From Sulfitobacter albidus (GTDB lineage: Bacteria > Pseudomonadota > Alphaproteobacteria > Rhodobacterales > Rhodobacteraceae): DNA of 64,000 nt. The position numbers and the translations under genes were made by a program. Below the pieces are notes generated by a model. The model was not told the DNA's origin and searched no databases. It was given only the letters and a program-made list of their open reading frames with translations. Positions 38,742-47,437 of the stretch are shown in pieces. The DNA is taken from NCBI RefSeq assembly GCF_018200035.1, contig NZ_CP073581.1:1732501-1796500 (forward strand), in the 5' to 3' direction. Positions within the stretch are counted from its first letter, which is position 1. Every line of letters begins with the position of its first letter.

Positions 38742-40040
38742 TCAGTCGTCTTTTTCCAGGGTATGACGCAGCCGGCGCACGGCGGTCCAGACGAGCAGCA
38801 CCACCGGCAGGGCAACGATGGCGGTGAGGTACCCCTTGCTCAGCCCGGTAACCTCGGTCAGCGGGTAGAGGATGTAGCCGGCCAGTGACACCGCGTAGTA
38901 ACTGATGGCCACCACCGACAGCCCTTCGACCGTGCGTTGCAGGCGCAGTTGCAGATCGGCGCGGCGGTCCATGCTGGCGAGGATATCCTGGTTCTGCGCG
39001 GAGCGTTCCACGTCGACCCGGGTGCGCAACAGATCCGAGGCGCGCAGCGCGCGCGCCGACATCCGCTCGAGCCGTTCCTGCATCGAGACGACCGTGCGCA
39101 TTGCGGGCTCGTAGCGGCGCATCATGAATTCGCCAAACCCCTGCAGCCCCTCGAACCGCGTCTCGCGCAGGGCGCTGATGCGCTGATCGACGATGGCGCG
39201 GTAGGCGCCGGTGCCCGCAAAACGGAAGGAGGTTTGCGCAACCTTGTTTTCGAGCTCGACCGACACGTCGAGCAGCGCATCCAGCGTGTCTTCGGCCAGC
39301 ATCTTCTTGCCCGACATCTTTGCCATCAGATCAGAGATCCGGCGGTCCATCTTGCCGACATCCGCGCTGATTTCGCGGGTGAGCGCGAAGCCCAGCATCG
39401 ACATCGTCTTATAGGTCTCGATCTCAAGCAGGCGTTGCACGATGCGCCCCAGGCGGCGGTCGCCGGTTCCCGGCGCCGCAAAAACCGCAAAACGCATGTG
39501 GCCTGCCGGGTCGATGCGGAAATCGGTCGCCACAACGGCCGCCTGTTCGAGCACATGGGCCACGGCGATACTTTCCGGCACGAACCATTCGCGCAGATGC
39601 GCCAGCGTCTCGCGCGGCTCGGACGGGGCGGGCATCAGGCGCAGCAGCGCCGAGGTCAGCCGCTGGCCCGGCGCGCTTTCGAGCCATTGCGCGGGAAAGA
39701 CATCGAATTCGGCGGGATCGAAGGGACGCTCGCTGAGGTCCTCCGAAAAGGCGGTGTAGGTGACGAATTCCGTATGCTGTTCCCATTTGAGCCGGTATTT
39801 GCCCATCTCGCCGTAGTAGTGGGTTGCATCCGCGTCGGGCAGCGGCGCGCCGTAGTGTTTGAGCAGTTTGACCAGATGGGCCATATCCTCGCCCCGGTCG
39901 CGGCTGCGCGCGGCCCCGTCGCCGGCCTGTTTGATCGCAAGGAACGCAACCACCTGCGGCGGGTGGATCGAGGGGAACGGGCGGGCGTGCAGCTCTCCGG
40001 TGAGGGCATAGCGGAGCGGGTGATCGTCGATCGGGGGCAT
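38742..40040 (-). CDS. DUF3422 family membrane protein
   Basis: This is a 432-residue protein of the DUF3422 family, function unknown. The N-terminus reads HPLRYALTGELHARPFP, a family marker, followed by HLREWFVPESIAVAHVLE. The central and later part is helical and probably coiled (about 210-370), and two C-terminal membrane helices follow, about 378-398 and 405-420. So it is anchored at the inner membrane with a large cytoplasmic domain. It is transcribed alone, divergent from the MATE gene. Confidence 0.85.
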   Translation of the reverse strand: MPPIDDHPLRYALTGELHARPFPSIHPPQVVAFLAIKQAGDGAARSRDRGEDMAHLVKLLKHYGAPLPDADATHYYGEMGKYRLKWEQHTEFVTYTAFSEDLSERPFDPAEFDVFPAQWLESAPGQRLTSALLRLMPAPSEPRETLAHLREWFVPESIAVAHVLEQAAVVATDFRIDPAGHMRFAVFAAPGTGDRRLGRIVQRLLEIETYKTMSMLGFALTREISADVGKMDRRISDLMAKMSGKKMLAEDTLDALLDVSVELENKVAQTSFRFAGTGAYRAIVDQRISALRETRFEGLQGFGEFMMRRYEPAMRTVVSMQERLERMSARALRASDLLRTRVDVERSAQNQDILASMDRRADLQLRLQRTVEGLSVVAISYYAVSLAGYILYPLTEVTGLSKGYLTAIVALPVVLLVWTAVRRLRHTLEKDD

Positions 40041-40226
40041 CGGCTTTTTCCATCCATGGTCAGAGCCACATCTGGCGCAGCCCCGCGTGCTCTACAACGT
40101 AAAAGGGCGCGGCGTGAAGGCAAGTCGCGCGTACCGCCGCATACTTTTCCACCTATCGGAAATTTCCCGTCCCCTTGGCGGGTGTGGCTGTGGCACTACC
40201 TGCGCCCTGACACGAAAGGAACCCAC

Positions 40227-41642
40227 ATGCCCGATTCTGCCGACGACACGTCCTCCAGCGCCTCCGGCAAGGGGGGGCAGCGCGACCTGACCGAGGGACC
40301 GATCGCGCGCGCGCTTTTCGTGATGTCGGCCCCGATGAGCATGGGCATCTTTGCCGTGCTCAGCGTGGGGTTGGCGGATGCCTATTTCCTCAGCAAGCTG
40401 GGAGAGACCGAACTGGCCGCAGTCGGCTATATCTACCCGGTAACGACCGCGATCACATCGCTGAGCATCGGGCTGAGTGCCGGGGCCAATGCGGCCATCA
40501 GCCAGGCGATTGGCGCAAAGGAAGACGGCGAGGCCACGCAGCGCCTGGGCCTGCACGCGATCTCCGTGGGACTGCTGAGCGGTCTGGCGGTGGCGGCGCT
40601 TTTCTACCTTGCCTATCCGCTGATCTTTGGTGCGATGGGCGGCGCCGACAAGGTCGCCGAGGCGATTGGCCAATACGCGCCTTTCTGGGCGATGAGCTTT
40701 CCTTTTCTAGTGCTGATGATGATCACCAACGCCGTCTTTCGTGCGCATGGCGACAGTGTCACATCGGCGTTCACCATGATTGTGCAGGCGGTCATCAACA
40801 TCGGGCTCAATCCGCTGCTGATCTTTGGCATGTGGGGTTTCCCGGAAATGGGGATGATGGGGGCGGCGGTCGCCACTTTGGTCGGGCGCGCGATCGCTGC
40901 GAGCCTTGCGATGGCAATTGCGTGGCGGCGCGGGATGCTGGGCTGGTGTGGCGCGTTCCTTGACGGATTTGTCGCGTCGGTGCGCCGGATCGTATCGGTG
41001 GGAGCGCCGGCGGCCTTCTCGAACGCGATCAACCCGGCGGGTATGGCGCTGGTGACGGCGGCTGTCGCGACCGTCGGCGACGCGGCGGTTGCGGGGTTCG
41101 GGGCGGCCACACGCGTGCAGTCCATGGCGCTGGTGCCGCTGATGGCGCTGTCGGCCGGGATTGGCCCGGTCGTGGGTCAGAACTGGGGCGCGGATGCACA
41201 GCGGCGCGCACAGGACGCCGTGCATACCGCCGTCTGGTTCTGTCTGGGTTACGGCGTGCTTGTGGCCTTGGTGCTGGGTCTTCTGGCCGAACCAATTGCG
41301 GGGCTTTTCGCCTCCGGTGACGAATCACAGGCCTTTGCGGCGCAATATCTGCGTTTCGTGGGGCTGAGTTTTTTTGGCTACGGCCTGCTTGTCAGCGCCA
41401 ATTCCGCGATGAACGCACGGGGCAAGCCGCTGTGGTCCATGGGGCTGAGCCTTGCGCGGATCTTTGCGGTGTATCTGCCGCTGGCGTGGCTGGGCGCGCT
41501 GACGCTGGGCTATGCGGGGATCGTCGCCGCCGCTGTTGCCGCAAATCTGATGGGGATGTGGGGGGCGCTGGTGGCCACGCGGGCGACCGGGCTCAACCGG
41601 ATTGACGCAGCGCCCATCGCTTTTGCCGCCACGCGCGGCTAG
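40227..41642 (+). CDS. MATE-family efflux transporter
   Basis: This is a 471-residue protein with about twelve membrane helices in two repeats, the MATE fold that exports cationic compounds using Na+ or H+. The first half has MSAPMSMGIFAVLSVGLADAY and GYIYPVTTAITSLSIGLSAG; the second half has NPAGMALVTAAVATVG and GIGPVVGQNWGA. GAAAGA at 40214-40220 (GAAAGGA) is a good ribosome binding site six bases before the ATG at 40227. The much longer open frame upstream is antisense to the DUF3422 gene and is not real. Confidence 0.88.
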   Translation: MPDSADDTSSSASGKGGQRDLTEGPIARALFVMSAPMSMGIFAVLSVGLADAYFLSKLGETELAAVGYIYPVTTAITSLSIGLSAGANAAISQAIGAKEDGEATQRLGLHAISVGLLSGLAVAALFYLAYPLIFGAMGGADKVAEAIGQYAPFWAMSFPFLVLMMITNAVFRAHGDSVTSAFTMIVQAVINIGLNPLLIFGMWGFPEMGMMGAAVATLVGRAIAASLAMAIAWRRGMLGWCGAFLDGFVASVRRIVSVGAPAAFSNAINPAGMALVTAAVATVGDAAVAGFGAATRVQSMALVPLMALSAGIGPVVGQNWGADAQRRAQDAVHTAVWFCLGYGVLVALVLGLLAEPIAGLFASGDESQAFAAQYLRFVGLSFFGYGLLVSANSAMNARGKPLWSMGLSLARIFAVYLPLAWLGALTLGYAGIVAAAVAANLMGMWGALVATRATGLNRIDAAPIAFAATRG

Positions 41643-41651
41643 GCGGGCACG

Positions 41652-41682
41652 AAAAAACGTCCGACCCCGAGGCCGGACGTTT
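41652..41682 (-). terminator. Rho-independent terminator, pntB side
   Basis: Arms AAACGTCCG (41655-41663) and CGGACGTTT (41674-41682) flank a 10-base loop. On the minus strand the hairpin is followed by six T, so it fits a terminator for pntB transcripts; the plus-strand tail is less T-rich but may still stop MATE transcripts. Confidence 0.7.
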
Positions 41683-41694
41683 GCGTTAGCGTAT

Positions 41695-41739
41695 CGGAAT
41701 TTTTCAAAAATTCCGGTCCGATTTTTTCGAAAAAATCGG
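41695..41739. repeat. Two perfect AT-rich palindromes in tandem
   Basis: The first has 10-bp arms CGGAATTTTT (41695-41704) and AAAAATTCCG (41706-41715). The second, at 41718-41739, is a perfect 22-base palindrome built as CCGATTTTTTC followed by its complement GAAAAAATCGG. They lie between the MATE and pntB stops, next to the terminator. The paired layout recalls 7360-7406. Confidence 0.75.
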
Positions 41740-41753
41740 CTCCCGTGGGGGCG

Positions 41754-43273
41754 TCAGTCGATCAACGGCAGCAGCTTGTCGAGGCTGGCCTTAGCATCGC
41801 CGTAGAACATCCGCGTGTTGTCCTTGAAGAACAGCGGATTCTCGATCCCGGAATAGCCGGCCCCCTGCCCGCGCTTGGACACGAACACCTGTTTCGCCTT
41901 CCAGCATTCCAGCACCGGCATGCCGGCGATGGGGCTGTTGGGATCGTCCTGTGCCGCCGGGTTCACGATGTCGTTGGAGCCGATCACGATGGCCACGTCC
42001 GTATCGGGGAAGTCATCGTTGATCTCGTCCATCTCCATCACGATGTCATAGGGCACCTTTGCCTCGGCCAGCAGCACGTTCATGTGGCCCGGCAGACGCC
42101 CCGCAACGGGGTGAATGGCAAAGCGCACGTTCTTGCCCTTGGCGCGCAGCTTTTTGACCAGCTCGCTCACCGCAGTCTGCGCCTGTGCCACCGCCATGCC
42201 GTAGCCGGGGATGATGATGACGCTGTCGGCTTCATTGAGCGCTGTGGCCACGCCGTCGGCCTCGATGGCGATCTGTTCGCCCTCGACGGCCATCTGCTCG
42301 CCCTTGGCCGCACCGCCCCATCCGCCGAGGATGACGCTCACGAAGGATCGATTCATCGCCTTGCACATGATGTAGCTCAGGATCGCGCCTGAGGAGCCGA
42401 CCAGCGCGCCCACAACGATCAGCAGATCATTGCCCAGCGAGAAGCCGATCGCCGCCGCCGCCCAGCCGGAGTAGCTGTTGAGCATCGAGACGACCACCGG
42501 CATGTCCGCACCGCCGATGCCCATGATCAGGTGATAGCCGATGAACAGCGCCAGCAGCGTCAGCAGCACCAGCGTCCATGACCCCGCACCCGACATATAC
42601 ATGATCGCCAGCAGCAGGGAGGCCCCCGCCGCCGCCGCGTTCAGCATGTGCCCGCCGGGCAGCTGCTTGGCGCCCGTGTCGATGTCGATGGGCAGCATCG
42701 ACGAGCCCCCGCAAGCTTTGCGTAGGCGATGACGGAGCCGGTGAAGGTCACCGCACCGATCCAGATGCCCAGCACCAGCTCCACCCGCAGAATGCCGATC
42801 TCGACACCGGATTTCTTGGCGATCAGCTGACCGAAGGCCGACAGACCCTCGTAGGCTTCCCTGGGCAGACCGATGGCCGTCACACCGTCGTCGCCCACAG
42901 CGCCCAGCACCAGGCCCTGCGCGCTATAAAGATCACCGATGTAGTTGATCATGATATCCGCGTTAAAGCCCACGAACACCGCCGCAAGCCCCACGAGGCT
43001 GTGCATGATCGCGACCAGTTCGGGCATCTGGGTCATCTCGACCTTGGTGGCCAGCTGATAGCCCACGGCGGCACCGCCGGCGATCAACACCAATGACGCC
43101 AGCCACAGGCCCGACCCCGGCCCCACCAGCGTGGCCAGCACGGCCACAGCCATGCCCACGATGCCGTACCACACGGCCCGCTTCGCGCTTTCCTGCCCCG
43201 AAAGGCCGCCCAGCGAGAGGATGAAAAGAATGGCGGCAACAACGTAGGCCGCAATAGTAAATGCGTTTTCCAT
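41754..43273 (-). CDS. pntB: NAD(P) transhydrogenase subunit beta (PntB); frame broken near 42708
   Basis: PntB is the membrane and NADP(H)-binding subunit of the proton-pumping transhydrogenase. The N-terminal frame (43273 to about 42710) has the membrane helices and ends in VIAYAKLAG; the next frame resumes with [20 protein letters not shown] and runs through the NADP domain with [29 protein letters not shown] and SNDIVNPAA. Adding one base to the run of five C at 42706-42710 gives a continuous 506-aa protein of normal length. Without it the pump would be cut in the membrane domain. It follows pntA by 13 bases. Confidence 0.9.
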
Positions 43274-43286
43274 CAGACGAGGCCCC

Positions 43287-44867
43287 TCAGGATTTCTGGA
43301 ACATGGCGAGCATGCGCCGGGTGACGAGGAAGCCGCCGAAGATGTTTACGGCCGCCATGAAGATCCCCAAACCGGCCAATAGCGTGATCAGCCAACTGGT
43401 CGATCCGACCTGGATCAGCGCGCCGAGGATGATGATCGACGAAATCGCGTTGGTCACCGCCATCAGCGGCGTGTGCAGCGAATGCGCCACGTTCCAGATC
43501 ACCTGGAAGCCGATGAACACGCTCAGCACGAACACGATGAAATGCTGCATGAAGCTCGCAGGCATCCCCGGGATCAGACCCACGCCCAGCACCAGCGCCG
43601 CACCGGCGCCCAGCATCGTGACCTGGGATTTCGTCTGCGCCTTGAAGGCGGCGACCTCTGCCGCGCGCTTCTCTTCGGGCGTCAGCTCCTTGACCGCTTC
43701 CTTCTTGGGCTGTGCGGCAATCGCGGCGACCTTGGGCGGTGGCGGCGGGAAGGTAACCTCGCTCGCGTGCGCGATGGTTGCGCCGCGAATGACGTCGTCC
43801 TCCATGTTGTGATTGATCACACCGTCTTTTTCCGGGGTCAGATCGGTCAGCAGATGGCGAATGTTGGTCGCGTAGAGTGTCGAGGCCTGCGCGCCCATCC
43901 GGCTGGGGAAATCGGTATAGCCGATGATGGTCACGCCATTGTCGGTGACGATCTTCTGATCCATCACCGTCAGCTTGCAGTTCCCGCCCTTCTCGGCCGC
44001 CAGATCCACCACGACAGAGCCGGGCTTCATCGCCTTGACCATATCCTCGGTCCACAGCTCAGGCGCCTCGCGGTTGGGGATCAGCGCCGTGGTGATGACG
44101 ATATCCACCTCGGGCGCCAGCTCCCGGAACTTGGCCAGCTGCGCTTCGCGGAATTCCGGCGAGGACACGGACGCGTAGCCGCCCGAGGATGATCCATCCT
44201 GCTGCTCTTCCTCAAAATCGAGATAGACGAACTCGGCGCCCATCGATTCCACCTGCTCGGCCACTTCGGGGCGCACGTCAAACGCGAGCGTAATCGCACC
44301 CAGCGAGGTCGACGTGCCAATCGCGGCCAGACCCGCAACACCGGCACCGACCACCAGCACCTTCGCGGGCGGCACCCGGCCCGCCGCCGTGATCTGCCCG
44401 GTAAAGAACCGGCCAAAGTTGTTGCCCGCCTCGATCACCGCGCGATACCCCGCGATATTCGCCATCGAGCTCAGCGCGTCCATCTTCTGCGCGCGGCTGA
44501 TGCGCGGGATCATCTCCATCGCGATGACGGTGGCGCCCTTCTTGGCCGCCGCCTGCATCTTTTTCTCATCCGCCACGGGCGAGAAGAACGAGATCAGCGT
44601 CTGCCCCTCGCGCAGCTTTTTCATCTCGGCGTCAGAGGGCGCGCGCACCTTGGCGACGACATCGGCCTCTTTCCACAGCGCGGCTGCGGTCTTGACGACC
44701 GTGACCCCCGCCGCTTCGTACAGCGCATCGTCAAATCCCGATTTAACGCCCGCACCGGCCTCGATAAGGCAATCGTGGCCCAGCTTTTGCAGCTGCTGCG
44801 CGCTGTCGGGGGTCATGGCGACGCGCGCCTCCCCGTCAAAGAGCTCCTTAGGTGTCCCGATCTTCAC
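43287..44867 (-). CDS. pntA: NAD(P) transhydrogenase subunit alpha (PntA)
   Basis: PntA binds NAD(H) and couples hydride transfer to proton movement. The 526-residue protein has the alanine dehydrogenase-like N-terminal domain (KIGTPKELFDGEARVAMTPD) and the Rossmann motif VLVVGAGVAGLAAIGTS. The C-terminal membrane part (about 395-526) has four helices ending LVTRRMLAMFQKS. Alpha and its membrane tail form one chain here. The start is a GTG at 44867, supported by GGGAG seven bases upstream. It is divergent from the SDR gene and precedes pntB. Confidence 0.95.
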   Translation of the reverse strand: MKIGTPKELFDGEARVAMTPDSAQQLQKLGHDCLIEAGAGVKSGFDDALYEAAGVTVVKTAAALWKEADVVAKVRAPSDAEMKKLREGQTLISFFSPVADEKKMQAAAKKGATVIAMEMIPRISRAQKMDALSSMANIAGYRAVIEAGNNFGRFFTGQITAAGRVPPAKVLVVGAGVAGLAAIGTSTSLGAITLAFDVRPEVAEQVESMGAEFVYLDFEEEQQDGSSSGGYASVSSPEFREAQLAKFRELAPEVDIVITTALIPNREAPELWTEDMVKAMKPGSVVVDLAAEKGGNCKLTVMDQKIVTDNGVTIIGYTDFPSRMGAQASTLYATNIRHLLTDLTPEKDGVINHNMEDDVIRGATIAHASEVTFPPPPPKVAAIAAQPKKEAVKELTPEEKRAAEVAAFKAQTKSQVTMLGAGAALVLGVGLIPGMPASFMQHFIVFVLSVFIGFQVIWNVAHSLHTPLMAVTNAISSIIILGALIQVGSTSWLITLLAGLGIFMAAVNIFGGFLVTRRMLAMFQKS

Positions 44868-45185
44868 TCAAAATCTCCCAAAATCCTGTTTGGTGCGAAA
44901 CTGGCGTGTCGCAGATGTCCCGTTGCCTATCCCGCGCATGCGCCACGTACAAGCGTCCGTACTGCATCATAATGCAGCTATGCGCCGGTTTTTCCAGCAT
45001 GCGCCGCATTTTTACGCAGTATACCATTGCATGCCATCGTGAAATATAATTCCAAAGCGGCCCGCCCAGACGCAATAAACCTGCTCACCCGAATCTGCCA
45101 GCGCTCTCGCCCCCCGTGCCGCAACGTCAAAGCAGCGCGCGCCCCCCGTCCCGCCTAGGCTGCCCACAACAAGGGAGGAGACGAT
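44868..45185. promoter_or_regulatory. Divergent region between pntA and the SDR gene
   Basis: These 318 gene-free bases carry promoters for both directions. An inverted repeat with arms CTGCAT (44962-44967) and ATGCAG (44972-44977) is a candidate operator. AT content rises around 45005-45055, with TATAAT at 45045-45050, but I see no good -35 partner. GGGAGGAG at 45173-45180 is the ribosome binding site of the SDR gene. Direct promoter assignment is not possible by eye. Confidence 0.4.
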
Positions 45186-45937
45186 ATGCAACTCAACGGG
45201 AAACACGCGCTCATCACCGGCGGTGGCACGGGCATCGGTCTGGCCATAGCACGGATGCTGGCGGCGCAGGGCGCCCATGTCACCATCACCGGGCGGCGGC
45301 AAGACGTGCTCGACGACGTCGCCGGCGAGGGCATGACGCCGCTCGCCATGGACGTGCGGGACGAGGCCGACGTCGTGGCCAAGATCGAGCAGGCGGTCGA
45401 ACGCAACGGCCCCGTGCAGATCTGCGTCCCCAACGCCGGTCTCGCAACGGGAAAGGCCGCGCATAAGACCGACATGACGTTCTGGCGTGACATGATGTCA
45501 ACCAACCTCGACGGCGCCTTTCTGACCATACGCGAAAGCCTGAAATCCATGCGCGACACCGATTGGGGACGGGTCATCACCGTCTCCTCCATGGCGGGCC
45601 TGCGCGGGCTGCCGGGGCGGCCTGCTATACCGCGTCAAAACACGGGATGATCGGCCTGACCCGCGCGCTCTCCGAGGAATACATGGGCAAACCCTATACG
45701 TTCAACGCGCTCTGCCCTGGATACGTCGATACCGAGATCGTCACGCGCAATACCGCCTCGATCTCGGCCCGCGCGGGCATTTCCGAGGATGCCGCGCGCG
45801 ACATGATGGTCAAGGCCAACCGCCACAAGCGGCTGATTACGGTGGAGGAAGTCGCCGCCGCCGCGGCGTGGCTCGTCGGCCCGGGCTCGGGAAGCATCAA
45901 CGGTCAGTGCATCGAAATCGCCGGCGGCCAGATGTAG
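45186..45937 (+). CDS. SDR-family oxidoreductase; frame broken near 45616
   Basis: This short-chain dehydrogenase has the cofactor motif TGGGTGIGLAIARML (residues 11-25) and NAG in VPNAGLATG. The catalytic Tyr-x3-Lys (YTASK) appears only in the next frame. The first frame runs to LRGLPGRPAIPRQ and stops at 45650. Adding one base to GGGG at 45614-45617 gives GLPGAACYTASKHGMIGLTRA and a 250-aa enzyme ending SINGQCIEIAGGQM. Substrate unknown, with some resemblance to hydroxyacyl-CoA and 3-hydroxybutyrate dehydrogenases. Start ATG follows a strong GGGAGGAG site. The break, if real, removes the active site. Confidence 0.85.
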
Positions 45938-46008
45938 CGCCGCACGCGGGCGGCGACCGCCGCCGTCCGCCTCCGGCCTCAATCACTGTCGCGCCCCGAT
46001 CCCGCGGC

Positions 46009-46788
46009 CTATACCGCGCGCACCAGCGGCACCTGCCGTTCGCCCGCCGCCCATTTGCGCGCGGCCTCGCCGAACGCTTCAAACAGCGGGCGCGACACGG
46101 GATCCTTGGCCGCCTCATACTCCGGGTGCCACTGCACCGCGAGCGTGAAACCGGGCGCGCCATCGATATAGATCGCCTCGGGCGTGCCATCCTCGGCGGT
46201 GCCGTCAATCACCACGCGCGGGCCGGGTGCCTTGATGCCCTGCCCGTGCAGCGTGTTGGTGCGCACCACCTGCGCGCCCATGACCGAATGAAACACCCCA
46301 CCGGGGGTGAAGGTGACGTCATGGCGCAGCTCGAATTTCTCCTCGATCGTGCCGTCGGGCGGCATGCGGTGGTTCATCCGCCCCGGCAGATCCCGGATCT
46401 CGGGGTAGAGCGTGCCGCCCATGGCCACGTTCACCTCCTGGAATCCCCGGCAAATCCCCAGAATAGGCTGCCCGCTGGCCACACAGGCCCGCGTCAGCTC
46501 CAACGCCAGCGCATCGCGCGCCCGGTCAAACTCCCCATGCGCCGCCGTCGCCTCCTCGCCGTATTCCTCGGGGTGCACGTTGGGCCGCCCCCCGGTCAGC
46601 AGGAACCCGTCGCAGCAGGCTATGAGCTCGGGCACCGACACCAGCGCCGGATCGCTCGGCACCAGCAGCGGCATCGCTCCGGCCACATCCGCAATCGCGT
46701 GGCTGTTCATCGTGCCGCCCGCGTGCACCGGATAGCTGTCGTTCAGAAGGTAGCTGTTGCCGATAATCCCAATGACAGGGCGTCCCAT
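46009..46788 (-). CDS. Class I glutamine amidotransferase-like hydrolase (PuuD type)
   Basis: This is a 259-residue protein. The nucleophile is C113 in LGICRGFQEVNVAMGG; the paired His and Glu are H221 and E223 in QWHPEYEA. The glutamine-amidotransferase class I fold of the gamma-glutamyl-GABA hydrolase (PuuD) subgroup fits, as in putrescine breakdown. No other puu genes are adjacent, so the exact substrate is uncertain. It is convergent with the SDR and is preceded on its own strand by the glcG-like gene and a terminator. Confidence 0.86.
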   Translation of the reverse strand: MGRPVIGIIGNSYLLNDSYPVHAGGTMNSHAIADVAGAMPLLVPSDPALVSVPELIACCDGFLLTGGRPNVHPEEYGEEATAAHGEFDRARDALALELTRACVASGQPILGICRGFQEVNVAMGGTLYPEIRDLPGRMNHRMPPDGTIEEKFELRHDVTFTPGGVFHSVMGAQVVRTNTLHGQGIKAPGPRVVIDGTAEDGTPEAIYIDGAPGFTLAVQWHPEYEAAKDPVSRPLFEAFGEAARKWAAGERQVPLVRAV

Positions 46789-46853
46789 GGTGGAATCCTT
46801 TTCACTCGCTTTGCCTATAAACTAAGCACAACCGGACAAACGCTCAACCACGC

Positions 46854-46886
46854 AAAAACGCACGGGCCCTTCTAAAGGCCCGTGCG
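46854..46886 (-). terminator. Rho-independent terminator after the glcG/hbpS-like gene
   Basis: Arms GCACGGGCC (46860-46868) and GGCCCGTGC (46877-46885) form a 9-bp stem with an eight-base loop. On the minus strand the stem is followed by GTTTTT. It ends transcripts from the glcG/hbpS-like gene upstream and separates it from the PuuD-type gene. Confidence 0.8.
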
Positions 46887-46914
46887 CTGAAAAATGCGGC
46901 AAATTCAGTGGGTC

Positions 46915-47340
46915 TCAGACCTCGCCAATCAGGTTCGCCGCCTCGATCCCCGTCATCGCGGCCTCGGCGTCATTGTCCGACGTATCGCCGGTCACCCCCA
47001 CGGCACCAATCACCGCGCCCTTGGCGGATTTCAGCAGCACGCCACCCGGCACCGGCACGACCTGCCCGCCGTAGACACCGTTCACGGCGGCCATGAAATA
47101 GGCCTGCTGCTCGGCGCGCGCCATCTGCGCGGTCCCGGCCATGCCCAGCATCACCGCGCCGTAGGCCTTGCCATGGGCAATCGCAAAACGCCCCGGCGCC
47201 GCGCCATCCTGACGCTCGAACGCAATCACGTGGCCGCCCGCATCCAGCACCACCACCGACAAGGGCTTCAGCCCCATTTCGGCACCCTTCTCAAACGTCT
47301 TGCGGATCACCGTCCGCGCTTTTCTCAACGATACTGTCAT
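46915..47340 (-). CDS. GlcG/HbpS family protein
   Basis: This is a 141-residue protein of the GlcG/HbpS (DUF336) fold. Visible markers are KGAEMGLKPLSVVVLDAGGH, AIAHGKAYGAVMLGMAG, PVPGGVLLKSAKGAVIGAVG and the C-terminal NDAEAAMTGIEAANLIG. Family members bind haem or sit with glycolate oxidase genes. It lies directly downstream of glcB on the same strand, recalling the enterobacterial glc locus, where glcG and glcB are also neighbours, but glcDEF are not here. The role is unknown. A strong terminator follows. Confidence 0.8.
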   Translation of the reverse strand: MTVSLRKARTVIRKTFEKGAEMGLKPLSVVVLDAGGHVIAFERQDGAAPGRFAIAHGKAYGAVMLGMAGTAQMARAEQQAYFMAAVNGVYGGQVVPVPGGVLLKSAKGAVIGAVGVTGDTSDNDAEAAMTGIEAANLIGEV

Positions 47341-47377
47341 GTCTCTCTCCTCGCCGCCCCACGCGCGGCCCTTGCTT

Positions 47378-47396
47378 CATTGTGCCAAAAATACGC
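47378..47396 (-). repeat. GTATTTTTGGCACAATG motif after glcB
   Basis: Minus-strand reading is GCGTATTTTTGGCACAATG, 42 bases after the glcB stop and 38 bases before the glcG-like start. It is the fullest copy of this recurring motif (others at 8415-8429 and 31163-31181). The position after a gene end and before the next start is shared. Confidence 0.6.
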
Positions 47397-47437
47397 CGGG
47401 GAGCGCGAGGGGCCGGCCCCTCGCTCCCGCCCCAAAA

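Noticed and set aside
38937..40226. Very long open frame upstream of the MATE transporter
   Set aside because: Antisense to the DUF3422 gene; the MATE start at 40227 has a good ribosome binding site.
45027..45050. TTGCAT and TATAAT as a sigma-70 promoter for the SDR
   Set aside because: Spacing is only 12 bases instead of about 17.
46009..46788. Complete putrescine degradation cluster
   Set aside because: Only a PuuD-like gene is present; no PuuA, B or C homologue is in the window.
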